From the NCBI GenBank assembly GCA_047615875.1, contig JBLHGU010000236.1:1-7831 (forward strand): DNA of 7,831 nucleotides, given 5' to 3'. The DNA comes from JBLHGU01 sp047615875. Lineage in GTDB: Bacteria; Pseudomonadota; Gammaproteobacteria; Arenicellales; CAJQKF01. Shown here piece by piece: positions 1-6,315 of the stretch. How positions within the stretch are numbered: the stretch's first letter is position 1; every line of letters begins with the position of its first letter. The position numbers and the translations under genes are program-made. A model generated the notes under the pieces. That model was not told the DNA's origin, searched no databases, and saw only the letters and a list, made by a program, of their open reading frames with translations.

Positions 1-233
1 ATAACCCGGATGGAGAGGGCAGCATTCCGAATATCACTCCGCATAAAGATGGAATCGGTGCCTGGGAAGAAATAGATATTGCGAGCTATCTCGAGAACGG
101 ATTCACCCCAGAATATGATGCAGTGGGAGGCTCGATGGCAGAGGTAGTGGAAAATACCGCGAAGCTAACGGAAGAGGACAGACTGGCAATAGCGGTTTAC
201 CTTAAATTCGTATCGGCTGTAGCTAGCGAATAA
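1..233 (+). CDS. c-type cytochrome, C-terminal fragment (gene starts outside the window)
   Basis: Reading from base 3, 76 codons are open to a TAA at 231-233. The peptide has the signature of the last domain of small class I or diheme cytochromes c that pass electrons from periplasmic dehydrogenases: an N-I-T-P motif near the start, a G-I-G-x-W segment, then G-G-S-M-A-E-V-V-E-N-T, whose Met is the likely axial haem ligand. A final helix (L-T-E-E-D-R-L-A-I-A-V-Y-L-K) follows. The CxxCH haem-binding motif and signal peptide would lie upstream, outside the window. The partner dehydrogenase cannot be identified here. The gene is on the same strand as the hpa genes, but 228 bases and a separate promoter stand between them, so it is probably another transcription unit. 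The family call is fairly secure; the specific role is unknown. Confidence 0.8.
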   Translation, partial: NPDGEGSIPNITPHKDGIGAWEEIDIASYLENGFTPEYDAVGGSMAEVVENTAKLTEEDRLAIAVYLKFVSAVASE

Positions 234-288
234 TAGTTGAATATCGACGACTCTAGAGCCCGGCGTTAAATCTCCGCTATTCAACTAT
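233..288. repeat. 11-bp perfect inverted repeat after the cytochrome gene
   Basis: ATAGTTGAATA (233-243) is exactly complementary to TATTCAACTAT (278-288), with 34 bases between the arms. The left arm begins at the last base of the cytochrome stop codon. The loop contains a small palindrome, CTCTAGAG (251-258). There is no T-run after the right arm, so this is not a classical intrinsic terminator. It could end or stabilise the cytochrome mRNA, or bind a protein. The structure is seen; the role is inference. Confidence 0.45.
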
Positions 289-385
289 ACAAGAAACTTA
301 GAAAGGTATTTAAGCTCCCACAAAGTGTATAGATTATTATGGTTGGCAATGCCTGCCTGTGAATTGATTTAGTCGTATTACTCTA

Positions 386-413
386 TTGACAGGAAGTCGT
401 TCAGGCATAAAAT
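386..413 (+). promoter_or_regulatory. predicted sigma70 promoter of the hpa operon
   Basis: A perfect -35 hexamer TTGACA (386-391) is followed after 16 bases by TAAAAT (408-413), five of six matches to the -10 consensus. The transcription start would fall near 420, about 40 bases before the hpaH ATG. No other equally good promoter was seen in the spacer. The -10 box is overlapped by the 28-bp palindrome, which fits a repressed catabolic promoter. Confidence 0.65.
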
Positions 414-436
414 TACTTAACATGTTAAGTAATTTT
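409..436. promoter_or_regulatory. perfect 28-bp palindrome, probable repressor operator
   Basis: Bases 409-422 are exactly complementary to 423-436, with no spacer and the core TTAACATGTTAA; symmetry breaks at 408/437. The site covers most of the -10 box and the expected transcription start, so a dimer bound here would block RNA polymerase. Hpa/Hpc operons of enterobacteria are repressed by a MarR-family protein (HpaR/HpcR), released by pathway aromatics, and MarR dimers bind AT-rich palindromes. An HpaR-like regulator is therefore the best guess, but its gene is not in the window. Confidence 0.7.
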
Positions 437-461
437 CTATATTGAAAGAGTCAAATTCACT

Positions 462-1265
462 ATGTTACAAAAACAGGACATAACCACCGCTGCAGAAAAT
501 CTCTACCGGGCGGAAAAAGCCAGACAACAAATGCCGGCATTAACCAGGCAGTTTCCAGAGATGACAATGGATGACGCCTATGCGATTCAAAGTCACTGGG
601 TTGGCAAAAAGATTGCAGATGGGGAGTCGGTTATTGGCTATAAAATTGGTCTGACTTCCCGCGCCATGCAAATGGCCATGAATATAGATGAGCCAGATTA
701 TGGTGTGTTGCTGGACAGTATGAATGTGCCAAATGGTAGTACGCTAAAGGCGGATGATTACCTGGACCCGCGCGTGGAAGTAGAGCTGGCATTTATTCTA
801 AAACATCGACTCGAGGGTGAAAACATTAGCGTAGTAGATGTTTTAAATGCCACTGATTATGTAATGCCTGCCATGGAACTAATTGCCGCGAGAATTCAGA
901 GAACAGATCCTGAGTCGGGTTATCAACGCAGAATTTACGATACCATCTCCGACAATGCTGCCAATGCCGGAGTTATTCTCGGTGGCCGACCCATAAAGCC
1001 TACTGAGATGGATTTACGCTGGGCCGGTGCCATGTTGTATCAAAATAGTCAGATTGAAGAAACCGGTCTTGCTGGCGGCGTGCTAGGGCATCCTGCTAAT
1101 GGTATTGGCTGGGTATGCCGTCGTTTCGCACCCCATGGCGTTGCATTGGAGCCCGGTCAGATTATTCTTGCTGGATCATTTACGCGGCCTGTGCCAGTTC
1201 GCAAGGGTGATACCTTTCATGCTGATTATGGATCTCTAGGCACCGTCTCAGTCAGTTTCGAATAA
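462..1265 (+). CDS. hpaH: 2-oxo-hept-4-ene-1,7-dioate hydratase (HpaH)
   Basis: Adds water to 2-oxohept-4-ene-1,7-dioate to give 4-hydroxy-2-oxoheptane-1,7-dioate, the substrate of the next gene product, HpaI. It is a cytoplasmic, Mg-dependent enzyme of the fumarylacetoacetate hydrolase/MhpD hydratase group. The protein has 267 residues, the same length as the E. coli enzyme as I recall it. It shows the expected order: N-terminal helices with E-M-T-M-D-D-A-Y-A-I-Q, K-I-G-L-T-S near 61-66, and D-N-A-A-N-A-G near 164-170. The family's metal ligands are present as E106, E108 (V-E-V-E) and E139. The end has the S-F-T-R-P-V-P-V-R-K-G-D-T-F-H segment. The ATG at 462 has a modest purine-rich ribosome site (GAAAGAG, 444-450), and the N-terminus matches the family. 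It is the first gene of the operon. Identification is very secure. Confidence 0.96.
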   Translation: MLQKQDITTAAENLYRAEKARQQMPALTRQFPEMTMDDAYAIQSHWVGKKIADGESVIGYKIGLTSRAMQMAMNIDEPDYGVLLDSMNVPNGSTLKADDYLDPRVEVELAFILKHRLEGENISVVDVLNATDYVMPAMELIAARIQRTDPESGYQRRIYDTISDNAANAGVILGGRPIKPTEMDLRWAGAMLYQNSQIEETGLAGGVLGHPANGIGWVCRRFAPHGVALEPGQIILAGSFTRPVPVRKGDTFHADYGSLGTVSVSFE

Positions 1266-1282
1266 GTAAATAGAGCATAAAT

Positions 1283-2062
1283 ATGCACATGCCAAAAAAT
1301 AAATTTCGCCAAGCTTTGCTATCAGGCCAGCCGTTATACGGGTTGTGGCAGGGCATACCCAGTACGACCTCCGCTGAAATATGCGCAGGAGCCGGATTTG
1401 ACTGGTTAGTGATTGATGGTGAGCATTCGCCCATTGATTTACAACAAATGCTGGCTCATCTGCAGGCAGTGGCACCGTATGATGTAGCTCCTATTGTTAG
1501 ACCTGTGATGGGAACCGCTGCCATAGTTAAACAGCTATTGGATATAGGCGCTCAGACGCTGCTAATCCCTATGATAGAAACCGCGGCCGAGGCCGAAGAA
1601 ATGGTCAGGGCAACACGTTATCCGCCTGATGGGGTGCGTGGCGTCGGGGCGGCTTTGGCCAGGGCATCACGTTGGACCCATGTTGGCGAGTACGTGAAAT
1701 ACGCCAATGATGAGGTATTTCTGATCGTTCAAATCGAATCTCGAGCAGCGTTGGATAATCTGGATGAAATATTATTAGTCGACGGTGTGGATTCAGTATT
1801 TATTGGTCCAGCAGATTTATCCGCATCATTAGGCCATCCAGGCAATCCTGGCCATGCCGATGTGCAAAGTGCTATTACTGACGCTTTGGCAAAGATTCGA
1901 TCGGCGGGTAAGTTTGCCGGAATTTTAAGTTCCACAAACAATGATGTTGAGAAAAATATTGCAAGAGGTGCTCATTATGTGGGCGTGGGGATTGATGTAG
2001 TTGTGCTTGCCAGCGGAGTTCGTGCTCTGGTTAAGCAATATAAAAATGAGGAAAATTCTTGA
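1283..2062 (+). CDS. hpaI: 4-hydroxy-2-oxo-heptane-1,7-dioate aldolase (HpaI)
   Basis: A class II, divalent-metal-dependent pyruvate aldolase of the HpcH/HpaI family. It cleaves 4-hydroxy-2-oxoheptane-1,7-dioate to pyruvate and succinate semialdehyde in the cytoplasm. The 259 residues form the usual TIM-barrel pattern: G-F-D-W-L-V-I-D-G-E-H at 38-48 with the catalytic His at 48, R73 for substrate binding, Y-P-P-D-G-V-R-G-V-G-A-A-L-A-R-A near 113-128, and metal ligands E152 (Q-I-E) and D178 (I-G-P-A-D-L-S). These correspond to His45, Arg70, Glu149 and Asp175 of the E. coli enzyme, offset by three. ATG 1283 or the in-frame ATG at 1289 could be the start; neither has a strong ribosome site. It lies 17 bases after hpaH, and its TGA shares one base with the ATG of hpaG1. 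Identification is very secure. Confidence 0.95.
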   Translation: MHMPKNKFRQALLSGQPLYGLWQGIPSTTSAEICAGAGFDWLVIDGEHSPIDLQQMLAHLQAVAPYDVAPIVRPVMGTAAIVKQLLDIGAQTLLIPMIETAAEAEEMVRATRYPPDGVRGVGAALARASRWTHVGEYVKYANDEVFLIVQIESRAALDNLDEILLVDGVDSVFIGPADLSASLGHPGNPGHADVQSAITDALAKIRSAGKFAGILSSTNNDVEKNIARGAHYVGVGIDVVVLASGVRALVKQYKNEENS

Positions 2063-2064
2063 TG
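2048..2064 (+). promoter_or_regulatory. ribosome binding site and TGATG junction that set the hpaG1 start
   Basis: GAGGA at 2048-2052, inside the end of hpaI, lies nine bases before an ATG at 2062. That ATG shares its A with the hpaI stop TGA (2060-2062). A TTG at 2059 in the same frame would add one residue but is less well spaced and not needed. The junction is typical of translational coupling. Confidence 0.7.
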
Positions 2065-2745
2065 ATTGCACAACACCCAATATTAAAGGGCCAACTAATC
2101 TGTGTTGCTTTGAATGATAGCAGGCAGCTTATTCAGCTAGAGGAGCAGTTTTCAGAACCACCACATAAGCAAGCACCACGACAACCAGTGTTGTACTTTA
2201 AGCCGGTAAATACCTTCAATGTTCACGGCGCAACATTGCCCTGGTTGCTCGGCGAAGATGGACAACCCGCCACGAAATGCGTGATTGGTGCCAGCCTGGC
2301 AGTCGTTATTGGCAAACGAGCCTGCAGAATTTCTTCTGGAGAAGTCGGTCCCTTTATAGCAGGTGTTACTCTAATGCATGATTTCTCTTTGCCAGAAAGC
2401 AGCTATTTTCGTCCAGATATTCGTGGCAAGTGCCAGGATGGCTCAGCACCCGTTGGACCAGAATTGGTGGCAGCAGAACATACGGAAAATTTGCAGTCAC
2501 TGGATATCACCACATCAGTGAACGATGTAGAACAGGGCAGGATGCCGTTGCATTGTCTGCAGCGATCGATCGCTAGTCTGATAAGTGATATTTCCTGGAT
2601 CATGACTCTTCAGTCCGGAGATGTGATTGCGACTGGTTTTCCGGGTAGCCGAATTACCGTTCAACCCGGTGATCGAGTGGCAAGCTCTATTGAAGGGATT
2701 GGTGAGTTGGTTAACACAATCGGTAGTGTCGGGGTGCAATCATGA
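2062..2745 (+). CDS. hpaG1: HpaG1: N-terminal half of 5-carboxymethyl-2-oxo-hex-3-ene-1,7-dioate decarboxylase/isomerase
   Basis: Corresponds to the first of the two homologous FAH-fold domains of the enterobacterial bifunctional HpaG/HpcE, which decarboxylates 5-carboxymethyl-2-oxohex-3-ene-1,7-dioate and isomerises the product. The protein has 227 residues from ATG 2062. Visible family blocks are F-K-P-V-N-T (46-51), the V-V-I-G-K strand (81-85), F-I-A-G-V-T-L-M-H-D (98-107), L-P-E-S-S-Y-F-R-P-D, and a C-terminal Q-P-G-D-R-V. Oddity: the E-x-E metal pair of the fold is replaced by G76 and S78, leaving only the Asp (D107). The H-x-x-x-E-x-E region and the T-T-A-D-M-I-F segment of the partner are also missing. 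It may thus be a structural or substrate-shaping partner. It overlaps hpaG2 by four bases (ATGA). The family call is secure; the catalytic status is inferred. Confidence 0.88.
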   Translation: MIAQHPILKGQLICVALNDSRQLIQLEEQFSEPPHKQAPRQPVLYFKPVNTFNVHGATLPWLLGEDGQPATKCVIGASLAVVIGKRACRISSGEVGPFIAGVTLMHDFSLPESSYFRPDIRGKCQDGSAPVGPELVAAEHTENLQSLDITTSVNDVEQGRMPLHCLQRSIASLISDISWIMTLQSGDVIATGFPGSRITVQPGDRVASSIEGIGELVNTIGSVGVQS

Positions 2746-3518
2746 GACATGCGCGTGTAACTAAAAAGGGTTCCAACAACGTTATTGATGTAACAGTTGC
2801 AGACACCGGTGCGTTACTAACTTCATATGGAGAAACGCTGGCCATGGATCAGATCAATTGGCTTCCACCAGTGGCTAACCCAGGCACGGTCTTTGCCCTC
2901 GGACTTAATTATGCCGATCACGCATCCGAGCTGGAATTTAAGGCACCTACGGATCCATTGGTGTTTTTAAAAGGCCGAAACACACTAACCGGACACTTGC
3001 AGCCTGCTGCGCGCCCGGATGATATCGATTTCATGCACTATGAGTGCGAACTTGGGGTGGTTATGGGTAAAGCTGCTAGATACGTATCGCAAGAAAATGC
3101 AATGGACTACGTAGCAGGTTATACCGTATGCAATGACTTTGCTATTCGTGATTATCTTGAAAATTATTACCGCCCCAATCTTAGAGTCAAAAGCCGAGAT
3201 TCGTTATGCCCCATTGGCCCCTGGTTGGTTGATCGTGATGATGTTACAGATATTAGTAATTTGAAATTAACTACTACAGTTAACGGCAAGATCACTCAGG
3301 AAGGTACCACGGCCGACATGATATTTAGCGTACCCTTTGTAATTGAATACCTAAGTCGAATAATGACCTTGAGTCCCGGAGATATCATTGCTACGGGTAC
3401 ACCAAAAGGTGTAGTGGATATGCAGCCTGGCGATAGTGTTTGTTGTGAGATCGAGTCCATTGGTGCATTAATCACTCCGATAGTTTCGTGGCAGGAATTT
3501 TACGGCGTTGACTACTAG
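2742..3518 (+). CDS. hpaG2: HpaG2: C-terminal half of 5-carboxymethyl-2-oxo-hex-3-ene-1,7-dioate decarboxylase / 2-hydroxyhepta-2,4-diene-1,7-dioate isomerase
   Basis: Corresponds to the second domain of the fused HpaG/HpcE of E. coli, here a separate 258-residue gene. It is an FAH-family metal enzyme of the cytoplasm. Blocks seen in order: F-A-L-G-L-N-Y-A-D-H-A-S-E-L (51-64), V-F-L-K (74-77), H99 with the metal ligands E101 and E103 (H-Y-E-C-E), Y-V-A-G-Y-T-V-C-N-D (123-132) with the third ligand D132, Y-Y-R-P-N-L-R-V-K-S-R-D, T-T-A-D-M-I-F-S-V-P-F, and G-D-I-I-A-T-G-T-P-K-G. All ligands are intact, so this subunit is expected to carry catalysis. The start ATG overlaps the hpaG1 stop as ATGA (2742-2745), implying coupled translation and probably a 1:1 complex. 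An 84-base gap follows before hpaE; it holds only the hpaE ribosome site and no terminator that I can see. Confidence 0.93.
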   Translation: MRHARVTKKGSNNVIDVTVADTGALLTSYGETLAMDQINWLPPVANPGTVFALGLNYADHASELEFKAPTDPLVFLKGRNTLTGHLQPAARPDDIDFMHYECELGVVMGKAARYVSQENAMDYVAGYTVCNDFAIRDYLENYYRPNLRVKSRDSLCPIGPWLVDRDDVTDISNLKLTTTVNGKITQEGTTADMIFSVPFVIEYLSRIMTLSPGDIIATGTPKGVVDMQPGDSVCCEIESIGALITPIVSWQEFYGVDY

Positions 3519-3602
3519 TGCATTTTAATTCCCAAAAGTATGACATCAATATTTTCCGCCCGAAATTTCACATCGAAAAATTAAAGACGATGGAGCAAAG
3601 TT

Positions 3603-5135
3603 ATGACTGAGTTTTCTGACAATAAAGCAAAGGCCGCAAGGTTTCTTGTACCTTTCAAAAATTCAACCTTAGGCCACTTTATCAATGGCCAATGGACGAA
3701 TGGCTCAGATGGCACCACTTTTGAAAACTTATCCCCAGTAGATAATTCTGTAATGGGTACGGTTATGGCAGGTAGTGTTGGTGATATTGATGCGGCCTGT
3801 ACTGCTGCAAAAAATGCATTTCCGGATTGGCGAGATATGCCTGGTGCAGAACGTAAAAAACTACTGCATCATTTCGCCGATAAAATCGTTGAACGAGCTG
3901 AAGAGATTGCCCTGGTAGAGTCTAGTGATACCGGACAGGCTATTCGCTTTATGAAACAAGCTGCAATACGTGGCGCAGCCAATTTTCGCTTCTTCGCAGA
4001 TAAAGCACCGGAAGCCAATAATGGTTTATCGCTAATGCAGGCGGAACATACGAACTATACAATTCGTTCGCCTATTGGGCCAGTAGGTATTATCACGCCT
4101 TGGAACACACCATTTATGCTATCAACCTGGAAGATAGCGCCAGCATTGGCATCAGGTTGTACTGTGGTTCATAAGCCCGCAGAGTTTAGCCCTCTTACAG
4201 CAGCTCTATTGGCCGAGATTGCCAGCGATGCAGGGTTGCCCGACGGTGTTTGGAATACTGTGAATGGCCTGGGGGAAACCGCCGGCAAAGCTTTAACCGA
4301 GCATCCGGCCATAAAAGCCATCGCTTTCGTTGGGGAAACCCGCACTGGATCTATGATACAGGTGCAGGGCGCACCCACTTTAAAGCGTGTGCATTTCGAA
4401 TTGGGTGGCAAAAACCCAGTTATAGTTTTCGACGATGCTGATTTTGATCGGGCTCTGGATGCGGCAGTATTCATGATATACAGCCTTAACGGCGAGCGAT
4501 GCACCTCGTCTAGCCGCTTACTCATTCAAAATTCCATAAAGGACCGTTTTCTTAATGCAGTGATAGAACGGGTAGGCAATATCAAAGTAGGCCATCCGTT
4601 AGACGCCGATACGGATGTCGGACCACTTATTCATCAGACTCATTGTGACAAGGTAATGAGCTTTATGCAGGCGGCTAAAGATGGTGGCGCTGAGATTGCT
4701 GCGGGTGGTGAGAAAGTTGAATTGATAGATGGCGAGTCTGTTGCCAATGGAAACTTCGTGCAGCCGACGCTATTTATTAATGCCGACAACAGTATGAAGA
4801 TAGCCCGTGAAGAAATTTTCGGTCCTGTTCTAACATCTATTGGTTTTGATACAGAAGAACAGGCTGTGGCGATTGCTAATGATTCGGATTATGGCCTGGC
4901 TGGCTATATCTGGACATCCGATACGGGTCGTGCAATGCGCCTGGCACGCCAGGTGGAAGTAGGAATGCTGTGGGTTAATTCCGAGAATAATCGCAACCTC
5001 CCTTCACCATTTGGCGGAGTTAAAATGTCTGGCATAGGGCGAGATGGTGGTGACTATAGCTTTGAATTCTATATGGAAACAAAAAATGTATGTATAGCCC
5101 ACGACACCCATCGTGTGCCTTCGTTGGGTAAGTGA
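3603..5135 (+). CDS. hpaE: 5-carboxymethyl-2-hydroxymuconate semialdehyde dehydrogenase (HpaE)
   Basis: An NAD-dependent aldehyde dehydrogenase that oxidises the ring-cleavage semialdehyde to 5-carboxymethyl-2-hydroxymuconate, upstream of the HpaG step. The protein has 510 residues, slightly longer than E. coli HpaE because of about 22 extra N-terminal residues. ALDH motifs: P-W-N-T-P-F with N168, K191 of the cofactor site (H-K-P-A-E), E266 in F-E-L-G-G-K, catalytic C300 in N-G-E-R-C-T, and E404 in E-E-I-F-G-P-V. The L-P-S-P-F-G-G-V-K-x-S-G stretch and the final E-T-K-N-V-C-I segment resemble HpaE closely and set it apart from generic ALDHs. The ATG at 3603 has GGAG seven bases upstream (3592-3595). 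It is probably the last gene of the operon; the next reading frame is a pseudogene that begins just after its TGA. Confidence 0.93.
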   Translation: MTEFSDNKAKAARFLVPFKNSTLGHFINGQWTNGSDGTTFENLSPVDNSVMGTVMAGSVGDIDAACTAAKNAFPDWRDMPGAERKKLLHHFADKIVERAEEIALVESSDTGQAIRFMKQAAIRGAANFRFFADKAPEANNGLSLMQAEHTNYTIRSPIGPVGIITPWNTPFMLSTWKIAPALASGCTVVHKPAEFSPLTAALLAEIASDAGLPDGVWNTVNGLGETAGKALTEHPAIKAIAFVGETRTGSMIQVQGAPTLKRVHFELGGKNPVIVFDDADFDRALDAAVFMIYSLNGERCTSSSRLLIQNSIKDRFLNAVIERVGNIKVGHPLDADTDVGPLIHQTHCDKVMSFMQAAKDGGAEIAAGGEKVELIDGESVANGNFVQPTLFINADNSMKIAREEIFGPVLTSIGFDTEEQAVAIANDSDYGLAGYIWTSDTGRAMRLARQVEVGMLWVNSENNRNLPSPFGGVKMSGIGRDGGDYSFEFYMETKNVCIAHDTHRVPSLGK

Positions 5136-5186
5136 CATTGCCACGTAGCAATCCTGGATAAAATACAGACTGCTAGCCAACCAGTT

Positions 5187-5878
5187 TTGCAGGGAATTGC
5201 ACACTTCCTTATAGCAGTAGCTATAAGTGGAGGGATTGCAAATGGAACTATGGAAAGCGCAGTCGAGTTAGTGCTGCGCTTTCCAACTCGACTTTCAGCC
5301 GAGTTTTTACTGGTAATGCAAGAGTATTACTACGATAGGGACCAGACCTTCATTCAGTTTATGCCAGAGTGCGCCAGGTATGATCCACAAGTCATCTTCA
5401 CCTTGCGTCCAGGTGAGTGTGAATTTGAAGGACGAGCATTCAAAAATACTTTCCAAATGAATTCTCAGGGCGTTCGTGACGATGAAGCATCGGTACAGTC
5501 TCCCGAGATTGTTGTATTGGGAGATTCAGTCTCAATGGGCTGGGGCGTTGAGCAAGACGTAACCTTTACCAGCCAAATTGAAGTAATGACTGGGAAATAG
5601 GTATTGAATTTAGGTGTGTCGTTTTATGGAACGATACGTGAATTAGAATTCGCATGAAAAAGTGAGATTAGAACAGCTGAAATATATAGTTCTACAGTAT
5701 TTATCTAATGATGAAACTAAGAATCAGGTGTTTTACGAACAAGGCGGAATACTCCCAACGCGTGCCAGGAAATACTATCAACAAGCAGCGCAGAATCACC
5801 TGGATTATTCACAATACTATTTTGGAAAGCATACTTATTGGATTGTGAAAAACTTGGTGTCGGATATGTTTCCGTTTA
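5187..5878 (+). pseudogene. broken SGNH/GDSL-hydrolase-like gene (nonsense codon, frameshift, missing 3' end)
   Basis: A 137-codon piece (to 5600) reads like the N-terminal part of a membrane-anchored SGNH-hydrolase-like protein. It has a hydrophobic start, an F-I-Q-F-M-P-E-C-A-R-Y-D-P segment, N-S-Q-G-V-R-D-D-E-A-S, then V-V-L-G-D-S-V-S-M-G-W-G-V-E-Q-D-x-T-F, in which S114 of G-D-S would be the block I nucleophile. The frame stops at TAG 5598-5600 but continues in sense as V-L-N-L-G-V-S-F-Y-G-T-I-R-E-L-E-F-A up to TGA 5655. From about 5656 the protein continues one frame over (E-K-V-R-L-E-Q-L-K-Y-I-V-L-Q-Y to Y-Y-F-G-K-H-T-Y), as if one base had been gained. Homology is lost near 5870. The frame is open from 5136, directly after hpaE, with no ATG before 5250; TTG 5187 is only a formal start. 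Not expected to give a working enzyme. Confidence 0.75.
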
Positions 5879-6145
5879 TATGGTATTGGTAATGCAAATG
5901 AATTAGAAAGCAAATCGTTTTATTTTTGCAGTGAACAGCCCAAAGAAAGTATTGAAAGATTAAGAAAGTTATCTACTGAATCAGAGGGATACCTATTAAT
6001 AGATAAAGTGTTTTACTTATATGCCCCAGATGGAATTGGTCGTTCGAAATTGGCCGCAAATATAGAATCTTGTTTAGCTGTTCCTGCCACAGGCCGGAAT
6101 TTTAATGCTAGTAAAAAACTAAGCGAAATGATAGAAAATACATAA
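5879..6145 (+). pseudogene. C-terminal fragment of a DUF1697 protein
   Basis: A third reading frame, open from 5849 to TAA 6143-6145, gives about 88 residues from 5879 that match the second half of DUF1697 proteins, which are small (about 180 residues) bacterial proteins of unknown function. The hallmarks are V-F-Y-L-Y-A-P-D-G-I-G-R-S-K-L followed by L-A-V-P-A-T-G-R-N-F-N-A-S-K-K-L. The N-terminal half, including the usual L-L-R-G-I-N-V-G motif, is absent; in its place is the 3' end of the SGNH remnant, in another frame. No start codon or ribosome site fits, so it is likely a truncated relic. The stop codon lies inside the ACATAAC box of the attC-like site, as is common for integron cassette genes, which suggests the intact ancestor was a cassette gene. 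Confidence 0.7.
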
Positions 6146-6220
6146 CAAACACATCAAAGATCGCTCCACTACGTTACGCTGGACGTCGCTGATGCTCTGC
6201 CTTTTATATGGGTGTTATGT
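6140..6220 (+). repeat. attC-like recombination site 1 (integron gene cassette)
   Basis: An 81-base imperfect palindrome is bounded by ACATAAC (6140-6146) and its exact complement GTTATGT (6214-6220), matching the R'' and R' boxes of attC in position and in the invariant AAC/GTT. Inner arms (about 6147-6160 against 6200-6213) pair partially with unpaired bases, as L boxes do. The central part carries a GC-richer repeat with TCCA (6165-6168) facing TGGA (6180-6183). The flanks are coding on the left and a new gene on the right, as expected for a cassette boundary. GTTATGT departs from GTTRRRY at one base but pairs perfectly with its partner. Confidence 0.7.
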
Positions 6221-6300
6221 TGCAAGGAGTATCCTTCGAGACGATTCTTGATGAATTGAAGATAACGAACTATATTCACATTAATGCCAATCCTAAATAA
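6217..6300 (+). CDS. possible 27-codon leader ORF ahead of the RidA gene
   Basis: ATG 6217 lies inside the R' box of attC site 1 and opens a frame of 27 residues ending at TAA 6298-6300, 15 bases before the RidA start. The ribosome site is poor. The peptide (starting M-L-Q-G-V-S-F-E-T-I) is not recognised. It could be a short leader that feeds ribosomes to the RidA gene, or chance. A predicted promoter lies inside it, which argues for chance. Confidence 0.25.
   Translation: MLQGVSFETILDELKITNYIHINANPK
6248..6276 (+). promoter_or_regulatory. possible promoter for the RidA cassette gene
   Basis: TTGATG (6248-6253, four of six matches to the -35 consensus), a 17-base spacer and TATATT (6271-6276, five of six to the -10) predict a start near 6283, about 33 bases before the RidA ATG. 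Most cassettes lack their own promoter, so this would be notable if real. It rests on consensus match only. Confidence 0.4.
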
Positions 6301-6315
6301 TAAGGAGAATAACAA

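Noticed and set aside
260..270. GGCGTTAAAT as an attC right box upstream of the hpa promoter
   Set aside because: It fits GTTRRRY, but no complementary left box or imperfect palindrome is found upstream within attC length; it is inside the loop of the 11-bp inverted repeat.
1248..1475. Antisense reading frames over hpaH/hpaI and over hpaI, hpaG1 and hpaE (for example 1729-1941, 2403-2603, 4169-4525)
   Set aside because: They are mirror frames of well-conserved genes, without recognisable motifs or ribosome sites.
2059..2061. TTG start for hpaG1
   Set aside because: It adds one residue before an ATG at 2062 that is better spaced from GAGGA (2048-2052) and overlaps the hpaI stop in a standard TGATG junction.
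4250..4441. Plus-strand frame inside hpaE
   Set aside because: It overlaps the catalytic core of hpaE in another frame and resembles no family.
5137..5152. ATTGC-CACGTA-GCAAT repeat after hpaE as a terminator
   Set aside because: The stem has only five pairs and no T-run follows; not enough to call.
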